Of a DNA stretch of 64,000 bases, positions 30,123 through 37,665 are shown piece after piece (the stretch's first letter is position 1; every line of letters starts with the position of its first letter). Both the position numbers and the translations under genes were made by a program. Source of the stretch: Uruburuella suis. GTDB taxonomy: Bacteria; Pseudomonadota; Gammaproteobacteria; Burkholderiales; Neisseriaceae. The notes under the pieces are model-generated. The model ran no database searches. It was not told the origin of the DNA and was given only the letters and a program-made list of their open reading frames with translations. The stretch covers positions 1 through 64,000 of the forward strand of contig NZ_SLXE01000015.1 of NCBI RefSeq assembly GCF_004341385.1, read 5' to 3'.

Positions 30123-32807
30123 ATGCATTATGCCACCGCCAAAGTTGCTTTTGCTGTCTATCTGTATGGTTTGGGCAAATTTGCCGAGCGCGCCCGGCCG
30201 GAAGTGCCGGATGAAACGTTGCAAACCTATATCCGGATGTATTGTCCGGGAAAGTTTGCCGATGGCAAACCATCTGATATCCACACCCACAAGCATGCCG
30301 CCTACACTGCGTTGGCATGGGATATTCTAGAGCGGCATGCGCCGGATTTGGTGCGCGGCGATATGTATCCGTTTGCCGGCCGTCAAGCGGGTGAAGACAA
30401 AACCGATTCGCTGCTCAATGCCTCGGCCATGCACCACAAGCCCGACACCTTTCTGCAATGGATTATCGCCACAGCCGAGCGCGTGGCTTCCGGTTTCGAG
30501 CGGGAAGAATTCGAGCGGCACAACCAAACCGACGGTAACCAAGGCCTTAATCCCAAAAGCAAAACCGGTAAAAACCATGATCAGGCGCGCTTGCTGACCC
30601 TGTTTGAACAAATTTCCTTAAATGGTGAAGTGAGGCCGTCTGAAAATGCCGGATTGGATTACTGCTATCCGCTCAAGCCCCTATCGCCCGAAGCCATTTT
30701 CCCGCAATGGCGCGACACCGCCGAGCCGGCTGATAACGCACAGGCGCAAAAGGCATACCGCGACTTATGGCAGGATTTTCTACACAATTTGAAACGCATT
30801 CCGGCTTCACACCGCAGCAACTGGAATTTATGGCTGGATCATTTCGATACCCTATGGCAAACCTACACCCAGGCTATTCCTGCGGCAACCGCATTTGGCA
30901 TGAAACCCGAGGTATCGCTGTATGACCACAGTAAAACCACCGCCGCGTTGGCGGCTGCTCTATGGCGCTGGCACGAAGCGGAAGGGAAAACCGATGTCGA
31001 TGCTGTTTCCGCACTCAAAAGTCGCAGCGATTGGGACGAACAAAAAATCCTGTTGATACAGGGCGACTTTTTCGGCATTCAAAATTTTATCTTTGCCTCA
31101 GGCAGCCAAACCAATAAAAAAGCGGCCAAACTCCTGCGCGGACGTTCGTTCCAAGTTTCTCTGTTTGCCGAACTGGCTGCACTGAAAGTATTGCGCGCCT
31201 GCGCCTTGCCGCCGACTTCGCAGATTCTCAATGCAGCGGGCAAATTTATGATTGTTGCGCCCAATACTGCTGAAGTGCGCGAGGCTGTAACAAAAGTGCG
31301 CACAGAGATTAACCAGTGGTTTTTGCAACACAGCCTCGGCCAAGTGGCCCTGGGCCTGGCAACCCAACCCGCCGCTTGCAGCGATTTTGTTGATAAAAAG
31401 CGTTTCAAGGCACTGGTCAAACAGTCTTTTGAAGTGTTGGAACAGGCCAAATTGCAACGCTTCAATTTAACCGGCGCAGCGCCTGCCGTGTTGAATACCG
31501 ATTATGAAAAAGGTGTTTGCCTTTATAACCAGCAACTGCCGGGTGAGGAAGGTGAAAAAAATCATGCTGTTTCCCGCCTTTCACAAGATCAAATCGATTT
31601 AGGCAGCGAGCTTACCCACAAAGAGCGCCTGATGGTGCTGGATGGTGCAGATGAGGTTTCAGACGGTGTTCATACCCGCAAGCTCAAGCTGCCGATATTC
31701 GGCTTTACCGTGGCCTTTACCGAAGAGCAAGACATCAGCGGCAAGTTCGGCAACCAAGCTAGAGCGGGCAGCCTGTTGCGCTTTTGGGATTTCAGCCTGC
31801 CGCAAAACATCCGCGATACCTTATGGCACGGCTATGCGCGGCGTTATATCAATGCCTATGTGCCGCACTTTAGCGAAGTTGATGAATGGCCGTGCAACAA
31901 ATACGCGCCCGTTAAAGACACGGAAGATGCAGAAGAAGTGCGCGAAAGCAGCCCGAAAACCTTCAGCCATCTGGCCTGCGAAGAACGACACACAGAAAAC
32001 GGCGACACCTTTGCCGGCAAAGTAGCCATTGCCGCGCTCAAAGGCGATGTCGACAACCTTGGCAATATTTTCCAGCAAGGCTTGAGTGAGCCGACTTTTG
32101 CCAAAATGGCCGCCTTGTCGCGGCAGATGAACCACTTTTTCAGCCTGTGGCTGCCCGCCTATTGCGCCGAATGTTATCCCAACACCTACACTGTATTTGC
32201 CGGCGGCGATGACTTTTTCCTTATCGGCCCGTGGCTGCAAACCCAAAAGCTGGCTGCCGATATGCGCATGCGCTTTGCTGATTATGTGGCAGGCAATTCA
32301 GGCATCACATTCAGCGCAGGCATTGCCGTGACCAAGCCCGGCCTGCCCGTAGGCAAGCTGTCGGCTTATGCCGAAGAAGCGCTGGAAGCCGCCAAAGCCT
32401 ATCCGGAAAACAAACAGGAAGCCACCAAAGGATACGGCAGCAAAAACAGCATATGCCTCTATGGGCAAACTGTATCGTGGCAGCAATGGGGCGATATTCA
32501 GACGGCCTTTGAACGGATAGGCCGTCTGAGAGAAGACTACGGATTAAGCACCGGATTTATCTACAATATGCTGCAATTTAGCGAACAGGCAGAAGCAGAA
32601 AAAAGCGGCAATATCGCCGCCGGCATGTGGCGCAGCCGCTTTGCCTACCGCATCCGCCGCCACGTAAACGACAGCAAAAACATGACCGACAAAAACAACG
32701 GCTATGCCCGGCTTACCGAAGCCTTTTACCAAAACGGCATTGGGAAATTGGGTGCGAAATACCGCATTCCCCTGTTTAACCACTTCTACCTACTGAGGGC
32801 AAAATAA
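30123..32807 (+). CDS. cas10: Type III-A CRISPR Cas10/Csm1, cyclase intact, HD motif degenerate
   Basis: 894 residues. The large subunit of the Csm complex. On target RNA binding, the Palm domain makes cyclic oligoadenylate from ATP. The second Palm has VFAGGDDFFLIG with GGDD at 694-697, so synthesis should work. The N-terminal HD nuclease is changed: the usual LLHDIGK is YLYGLGK (Tyr15, Gly16), and the later AD before NIASG is AE (118-119), although His104-His105 remain. Single-stranded DNA cleavage is therefore unlikely. The first Palm is degenerate, as in all Cas10. The C-terminal helical domain is complete. I start it at the ATG preceded by GAAGCGGAG. Its stop overlaps the csm2 ATG (TAATG). 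Confidence 0.95.
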   Translation: MHYATAKVAFAVYLYGLGKFAERARPEVPDETLQTYIRMYCPGKFADGKPSDIHTHKHAAYTALAWDILERHAPDLVRGDMYPFAGRQAGEDKTDSLLNASAMHHKPDTFLQWIIATAERVASGFEREEFERHNQTDGNQGLNPKSKTGKNHDQARLLTLFEQISLNGEVRPSENAGLDYCYPLKPLSPEAIFPQWRDTAEPADNAQAQKAYRDLWQDFLHNLKRIPASHRSNWNLWLDHFDTLWQTYTQAIPAATAFGMKPEVSLYDHSKTTAALAAALWRWHEAEGKTDVDAVSALKSRSDWDEQKILLIQGDFFGIQNFIFASGSQTNKKAAKLLRGRSFQVSLFAELAALKVLRACALPPTSQILNAAGKFMIVAPNTAEVREAVTKVRTEINQWFLQHSLGQVALGLATQPAACSDFVDKKRFKALVKQSFEVLEQAKLQRFNLTGAAPAVLNTDYEKGVCLYNQQLPGEEGEKNHAVSRLSQDQIDLGSELTHKERLMVLDGADEVSDGVHTRKLKLPIFGFTVAFTEEQDISGKFGNQARAGSLLRFWDFSLPQNIRDTLWHGYARRYINAYVPHFSEVDEWPCNKYAPVKDTEDAEEVRESSPKTFSHLACEERHTENGDTFAGKVAIAALKGDVDNLGNIFQQGLSEPTFAKMAALSRQMNHFFSLWLPAYCAECYPNTYTVFAGGDDFFLIGPWLQTQKLAADMRMRFADYVAGNSGITFSAGIAVTKPGLPVGKLSAYAEEALEAAKAYPENKQEATKGYGSKNSICLYGQTVSWQQWGDIQTAFERIGRLREDYGLSTGFIYNMLQFSEQAEAEKSGNIAAGMWRSRFAYRIRRHVNDSKNMTDKNNGYARLTEAFYQNGIGKLGAKYRIPLFNHFYLLRAK

Positions 32808-33193
32808 TGGAACTGAATAAGATCAAACTGGACAAGCTGGAAATTGATATTTTCAGCGACACTGCCAGAAATGCTGCCGAACATATCAGCCAGAATAAGG
32901 ATAAAAACAAATCCACCCAACTGCGTAAATTCTACGATGAGCTGACCATGTGGCACGACAAAGTGTTTCAGGCAGCCTCACGCGAAGAAGCCTATCAAAA
33001 CGCGGCCCCGTTTATTCAAATGCTGAAAGCCAAAGCCGCTTATTCCAAAGGGCGAAAACATGTGGACGATAATTTTGTTGACGTTTTCAACCAAATCATC
33101 GGCCAAATCCACAGCCCCGACAGCCTGAAAAACGCCAAACTGTTTTTTGAAGCCGTGCTCGGTTTCCGCAAAGCCAACGAAGAGAAAAAATAA
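32807..33193 (+). CDS. csm2: Csm2, small subunit of the type III-A complex
   Basis: 128 residues, all helical, forming the inner filament that lies along the target RNA. The family hallmark is STQLRKFYDELTMWHDKV, followed by FIQMLKAKAAYSKGRKHVDDNFVDVFNQII. The start codon overlaps the cas10 stop by one base, so translation is coupled. csm3 follows after 12 bases. Confidence 0.94.
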   Translation: MELNKIKLDKLEIDIFSDTARNAAEHISQNKDKNKSTQLRKFYDELTMWHDKVFQAASREEAYQNAAPFIQMLKAKAAYSKGRKHVDDNFVDVFNQIIGQIHSPDSLKNAKLFFEAVLGFRKANEEKK

Positions 33194-33205
33194 CCGGAGA
33201 ACATC

Positions 33206-33916
33206 ATGCAATTAACCAATATCCACATTCTTGAAGCCACCCTGATTTTAGAAACCGGCCTGCACATCGGCGGCGGCGACAGCGAAATCCACATCGGCGG
33301 CATCGACAACGAAGTCATCAAGCATCCCGTCAGCGGCGAGCCTTATATTCCCGGCAGCAGCCTGAAAGGCAAAATCCGCAGCCTGCTCGAATGGAAAAGC
33401 GGCGCAGTGCAGGAAGCTCCGCTGGGCAAAACAGAATACGACCGCGCCCAAAACGAACAACAGCAAGCCGTTAAAGCCATTTTGCAGCTGTTCGGCATCA
33501 GCGGCGACACCCAAAACGAAGACTTTCAAAAAGAAATCGGCCACACCCGCGTATCCTTTTGGGATTGCCCCTTGAATAAAGACTATGCCGACCGACTTCG
33601 CGAAGACAACCTGCCGCTCACCGAAGCCAAAAGCGAAAACCGCATCAACCGCATCGCCGGAACAGCCCAAGACCCGCGCCAAACCGAGCGCGTGCCCGCC
33701 GGTGCCCGATTCGACTTCAAGCTCACCATTAAAGAATTCGACGGCGATGACAAAGCCCTGTTCGACACCCTGCTGCAAGGCTTGAAACTCTTGGAATGGG
33801 ACAGCCTTGGCGGCAACGGTTCGCGCGGCTACGGCAAAGTGGCCTTTACCGCGATCACGCGCAATGGCGAAGACATCAGCTCATGCTTTGCCGCCATCCA
33901 ACCTTTTGCGAAATAA
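33206..33916 (+). CDS. csm3: Csm3, backbone RAMP and target-RNA nuclease
   Basis: 236 residues. The repeated RAMP subunit that holds the crRNA and cuts target RNA at 6-base intervals. LETGLHIGGGDSEIHIGGIDNEVIKHP includes Asp34, at the place of the catalytic Asp of other Csm3 proteins. GEPYIPGSSLKGKIRSLLE is the glycine-rich RNA-binding loop, and LGGNGSRGYGKVAF is the C-terminal signature. The ribosome site CCGGAGA precedes the ATG. RNA-cleaving activity is expected to be intact. Confidence 0.96.
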   Translation: MQLTNIHILEATLILETGLHIGGGDSEIHIGGIDNEVIKHPVSGEPYIPGSSLKGKIRSLLEWKSGAVQEAPLGKTEYDRAQNEQQQAVKAILQLFGISGDTQNEDFQKEIGHTRVSFWDCPLNKDYADRLREDNLPLTEAKSENRINRIAGTAQDPRQTERVPAGARFDFKLTIKEFDGDDKALFDTLLQGLKLLEWDSLGGNGSRGYGKVAFTAITRNGEDISSCFAAIQPFAK

Positions 33917-33920
33917 CATT

Positions 33921-34856
33921 ATGCAAGCATACCGATTGATTATCCAACCCGAAACCGCCTTCGGCACGCCGCTGGTGGGCGACACCCTGTTCGGGCAAAT
34001 CTGCTGGGGCATCGTCGAGCAATACGGCGAAACGCGGCTCGAGCAATGCCTGCAAGGCTATACCGACAAGCGCCCGTTTCTGATTGTTTCCGATGCCTTG
34101 CCCAAAGACCATCTGCCGCTGCCTACCCTGCCGTCGGCCTACTGGCAGCAAGATGGAGAAACCGACCGCAAAAAGCTCAAAAAACGCCAATGGCTGCCTG
34201 AAACCGCTTTGGCAGAAAGCAGCCGCCGCTGGCAGATGCAGGCTAAAAGCAACCATGAACTTGCCCCGCACCTTATCAGCCGCCACAGCCAGCCGCACAA
34301 CAGCCTCAACCGCCAAACCCACACCACCGGCGCGGGCGGGCAGTTTGTCCCGTATGAAAGCGAGCAAATCTGGTATGCCGCAGAGCATGACTGGCAGATT
34401 TACCTGCTGCTGGACGAAGGCCGTCTGAACGCTGCGCAGTTGCAACAAATATTGGAAAATATCGGATTGAGCGGCTACGGACGCGATGCGGGCGCAGGGC
34501 TGGGCAAATACCGCATCATCAGCCTTGAAGCCACCGATTTATTTAAACGCCACGCAAAAGACAACGCCGTGTTCACCCTTGCCAACAGTTGCCCGCAAGA
34601 CCTGGGCTACAATGCCGAGCGCAGCTATTACCACACCCAAACCCGATTCGGCCGCCACGGCAATGTGCAGGCCACCGCCGGGCAGCCGTTCAAACAGCCT
34701 GTATTGATGGCGCAAACCGGCGCAGTATTCAGCGGCGCGGTTTCAGACGGCCATTATGTCGGGCAAGGGATAACAGGCATTTCCAAAAGCCAGCCGCAAG
34801 CTGTGCAGCAAGGCTATGCCCCCGCGATCGCCTTTACGCTTGAAACCGATAAATAA
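33921..34856 (+). CDS. csm4: Csm4, crRNA 5'-handle-binding RAMP
   Basis: 311 residues. A Csm4 RAMP that binds the crRNA 5' handle and anchors Cas10. The start MQAYRLIIQPETAFGTPLVGDTLFGQICWGI is the characteristic Csm4 opening. The C-terminal half has a Gly-rich LSGYGRDAGAGLGKY. The gene begins 4 bases after csm3 and is followed by a 50-base gap with a DUS before csm5. Confidence 0.93.
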   Translation: MQAYRLIIQPETAFGTPLVGDTLFGQICWGIVEQYGETRLEQCLQGYTDKRPFLIVSDALPKDHLPLPTLPSAYWQQDGETDRKKLKKRQWLPETALAESSRRWQMQAKSNHELAPHLISRHSQPHNSLNRQTHTTGAGGQFVPYESEQIWYAAEHDWQIYLLLDEGRLNAAQLQQILENIGLSGYGRDAGAGLGKYRIISLEATDLFKRHAKDNAVFTLANSCPQDLGYNAERSYYHTQTRFGRHGNVQATAGQPFKQPVLMAQTGAVFSGAVSDGHYVGQGITGISKSQPQAVQQGYAPAIAFTLETDK

Positions 34857-34906
34857 AAACTAAACCGCTGCTTTCAGACGGCCTAGAAGAAAAAACGGAG
34901 CGCATC

Positions 34907-36616
34907 ATGCCGCAAAATTTTCTACAAAACCACCAACTGTATCTCACCCCCTTATCGCCGCTGCATTTAGGCACAGGCGAAGACTACGAGCCAACCAATT
35001 ACGTGATTTCAGACGGCGCACTGTATGCCTTTGATCCGTCGCAAGCTGCGCTTACCCCGCAGCAGCGCAACGAACTGCTGCAAACGGCCCAGCGCGGCGA
35101 CACCTTGGCGATACAGAATTACTTCAAAAAGCACGGCAGCACATTTGCCGATTGCGCCTACAAAATTGTGGGGGTAAGCAGCGCCTTGGCAAGCGAATAT
35201 GAGAAACTGGGCAAAGTGGCCAACCGCGAGCAGAGCGGTCAAAAAGTGGGCAATAGTTTTATAATTGAGCGCACCGCCGTCAATCCCGTCAACCACCAGC
35301 CCTATATCCCCGGCAGTGCGCTCAAAGGCTGCCTGCGCACCGCCTGGCTTGACCAACTGGCCGAAAAGCAGCCTTACAGCAAAGGCAGACCCAGACAAAA
35401 CGATGCCGCCCATTATGAAACCGAATTGCTTGGCAGCTTCGCTTCAGACGGCCTGCGTCTGCTCAAAACTGCCGATTTTACGGCAAACGGCACTATCGCC
35501 ACCCAAATCCAATATGCGGTTAATAAGAAAAAGCACATCGTTTATAAACGCGATATAGATGGTGTTTTTGTTTTAGATGGCAATGGCAACAAAATTATTG
35601 TGCAGGCCAAAGGTGTGACCGGCCGCCGCGAAACCATCCAACACGGTCAATACCGCGCATTTGGCGGAAGCTGCACCCTGCAAAGACTGCTGTTGGCGCA
35701 TAACCCACCTATCAAACAGCCCAATGCAAGCCTGCCCAAAACACCACTACAAAACCTGCAACAAATCGCCCAAAATGCCAACCGCTATCATCTCAAACGC
35801 TTTGAAGCCGAAAACAGGCTGCTCGACGAGCGCGGCCTGATTCATCCGGAATGGCTGCAACACACCCGCAATCTGCTGGCTGCATTGAAGCCGCAGTTAG
35901 ACGATGGCGAAATCATGTTGGTGCGACTGGGCAAACATGGCGGTGCAGAAAGCAAAACCCTGAGCGGCTTGGCACAAATTAAAATCAACGAAGGCAAAGA
36001 TCCGGAGACCGGCAGACAACGCAGCAGTTTTCAGCAACACACCAAAACCGTGTGGCTGGCCGCTCAAGCCGCCACCGAAACCCACGGCTTGTTACCGTTT
36101 GGCTGGGCATTGGTTGAAATCGACCCGCAAGGCGGCAATGCCGCCCTGCAAAACTGGTGTCAACAAAACAGCAGCCATTTGAACGACATTCAAGCCCTGC
36201 AAGCCAAGCTGCACGAACGAAAACAAGCCGCAGCCGCTCAGAAAGCCGCCATCCGCGCAGAAGCCGAAGCTGCCGAGCGTGCCAAAATCGAACAGGCCGC
36301 CGCCGAACAAGCCGCTGCCGCCGCTCACGCAGCCGAGCTGGCCGCCATGAAACCCGCCGACCGCCTGATTGCCGACTGGACGCAAAAGCTGCGGGACTTC
36401 CCGTTCGACCCCCGCAACGACACCGCCAGCAACGTTTTTTTCAACCAACTGAAAACCGCATGGGAACAAGCCACCGCCGAGATGGATGACAACAGCAAGC
36501 AGCAAATCGCCACCGCCTTCTCGTTCAAAAAACTGGAAAATCTCAAACGAGGCTTTTTTATCAACAAGCGTGAAAAAGAAATCAAAGCCATGTTAAAACA
36601 ACTGCGCGGTGAATAA
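34907..36616 (+). CDS. csm5: Csm5 with unusual C-terminal coiled-coil extension
   Basis: 569 residues. Csm5 caps the 3' end of the crRNA. The N-terminal LTPLSPLHLGTGEDYEPTNYVI, the INP-type segment AVNPVNHQPYIPGSALKGCLRTAWLD and an internal RAMP core support the call. It is much longer than common Csm5 (about 350-450). From about residue 435 an Ala/Glu/Lys-rich coiled coil (KAAIRAEAEAAERAKIEQAA) leads into a charged helical domain of about 85 residues (LIADWTQKLRDFPFDPRND ... FINKREKEIKAMLKQLRGE). No known domain is recognised in the extension. The stop overlaps a possible GTG start of cas6. Confidence 0.9.
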   Translation: MPQNFLQNHQLYLTPLSPLHLGTGEDYEPTNYVISDGALYAFDPSQAALTPQQRNELLQTAQRGDTLAIQNYFKKHGSTFADCAYKIVGVSSALASEYEKLGKVANREQSGQKVGNSFIIERTAVNPVNHQPYIPGSALKGCLRTAWLDQLAEKQPYSKGRPRQNDAAHYETELLGSFASDGLRLLKTADFTANGTIATQIQYAVNKKKHIVYKRDIDGVFVLDGNGNKIIVQAKGVTGRRETIQHGQYRAFGGSCTLQRLLLAHNPPIKQPNASLPKTPLQNLQQIAQNANRYHLKRFEAENRLLDERGLIHPEWLQHTRNLLAALKPQLDDGEIMLVRLGKHGGAESKTLSGLAQIKINEGKDPETGRQRSSFQQHTKTVWLAAQAATETHGLLPFGWALVEIDPQGGNAALQNWCQQNSSHLNDIQALQAKLHERKQAAAAQKAAIRAEAEAAERAKIEQAAAEQAAAAAHAAELAAMKPADRLIADWTQKLRDFPFDPRNDTASNVFFNQLKTAWEQATAEMDDNSKQQIATAFSFKKLENLKRGFFINKREKEIKAMLKQLRGE

Positions 36617-36632
36617 AGGCCGTCTGAAAACC

Positions 36633-37580
36633 ATGAACCCTAAAAACCCCCTCAACCTCCCCGCCGAGCTGCCCATCGCCCGTTACCGTTTCGGCTTTGC
36701 GCTGGAAAGCGAAATGCGTCTGCCCGAATATGCCGGCTCCACCCTTCGCGGCGTATTCGGACATGCCCTGCGCCGCCTTGCCTGCATGACCCGGCAAAAA
36801 GAATGCAGCGGCTGCCCGCTGCTGCAAAGCTGCCCCTACAGCCGCATTTTCGCCACCCCGCCCAACCCCGCACTCGGCAAAAGCAAAAGCCAAAATCCGC
36901 CGCAGCCCTACATTATCGAAGCCCCTGAAGATGGCAAATATCATTATAAAAGCGGTGAAACCTACCATTTCAACCTTGTGCTGATCGGAGGTGCCCGAGC
37001 GCAACTGCCCCTGATTGCCTTCGCTTTTGCCCAAGCATTCGAGCGCGGCATCGGCGCAATCAAAGGGCGTGGCAGCTTGCAACACATCGATATCGAAACC
37101 GCACAAGGCTGGCAGCCGGTATTTTCAGACGGCCGAATTCAGGAGCACGCCAACAGCCTGATTCTGCCCGAACGCTATCCCACCGCAGCCACCCTGCATA
37201 TCCGCACCCCCATGCGCCTGCAAAGCAAAAACAGCGTATTGGGCATACACCGCATCAGCGCCGACATCCTTCTGCGCCAACTCATGCGGCGCACCTCCGC
37301 CATCGCCACCGAACACTGGGCACAGCCGCTCAATGCCGATTTCCCGCACCTGAGCCGCGCAGCCGCCACAGTCAGCGCCACCGGCGAATTACAATGGCGC
37401 GACTGGAGCCGCTATTCCAACCGCCAACAACAAGCCATAACCCTCGGCGGCATCACCGGCACTTGGCGGTTTGACCATTTGCCGCTAGAATTCGCCCAAT
37501 TGCTGCATATCGGCCAATGGCTGCACATCGGCAAAGAAACCGTATTCGGCCTCGGCCGTTATCAGTTAAGCGATGGTTAA
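36633..37580 (+). CDS. cas6: Cas6-family pre-crRNA endoribonuclease (RAMP)
   Basis: 315 residues. Belongs to the PF10040-type Cas6 family, which cuts the repeat RNA to leave an 8-base 5' handle. It has an N-terminal RAMP half with STLRGVFGHALRRLAC, a predicted zinc site formed by Cys51, Cys58, Cys61 and Cys67 (KECSGCPLLQSC), and a C-terminal glycine-rich IGKETVFGLGRYQL. The ATG at 36633 is used. A GTG at 36609, overlapping the csm5 stop, would add eight residues spanning a DUS. It directly precedes the array. Confidence 0.9.
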   Translation: MNPKNPLNLPAELPIARYRFGFALESEMRLPEYAGSTLRGVFGHALRRLACMTRQKECSGCPLLQSCPYSRIFATPPNPALGKSKSQNPPQPYIIEAPEDGKYHYKSGETYHFNLVLIGGARAQLPLIAFAFAQAFERGIGAIKGRGSLQHIDIETAQGWQPVFSDGRIQEHANSLILPERYPTAATLHIRTPMRLQSKNSVLGIHRISADILLRQLMRRTSAIATEHWAQPLNADFPHLSRAAATVSATGELQWRDWSRYSNRQQQAITLGGITGTWRFDHLPLEFAQLLHIGQWLHIGKETVFGLGRYQLSDG

Positions 37581-37665
37581 ATCATGATTAGCTTTATTAA
37601 GACAGAAAAGTCCGGAAACAGCATTTTCAACCTTTTGATTAATCTAAACAAAACCACGCCCTGCT
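37581..37665 (+). promoter_or_regulatory. Short AT-rich leader of the CRISPR array
   Basis: 85 bases between the cas6 stop and the first repeat. AT-rich, with TTATTAAGACAG at 37595-37606 that contains the repeat's 8-base handle ATTAAGAC. No clear promoter was found, so read-through from the csm operon is possible. Confidence 0.5.

Noticed and set aside
30123..37580. Type III-B (Cmr) assignment
   Set aside because: Csm2, Csm4 and Csm5 signatures and the gene order fit III-A. No cmr genes are present.
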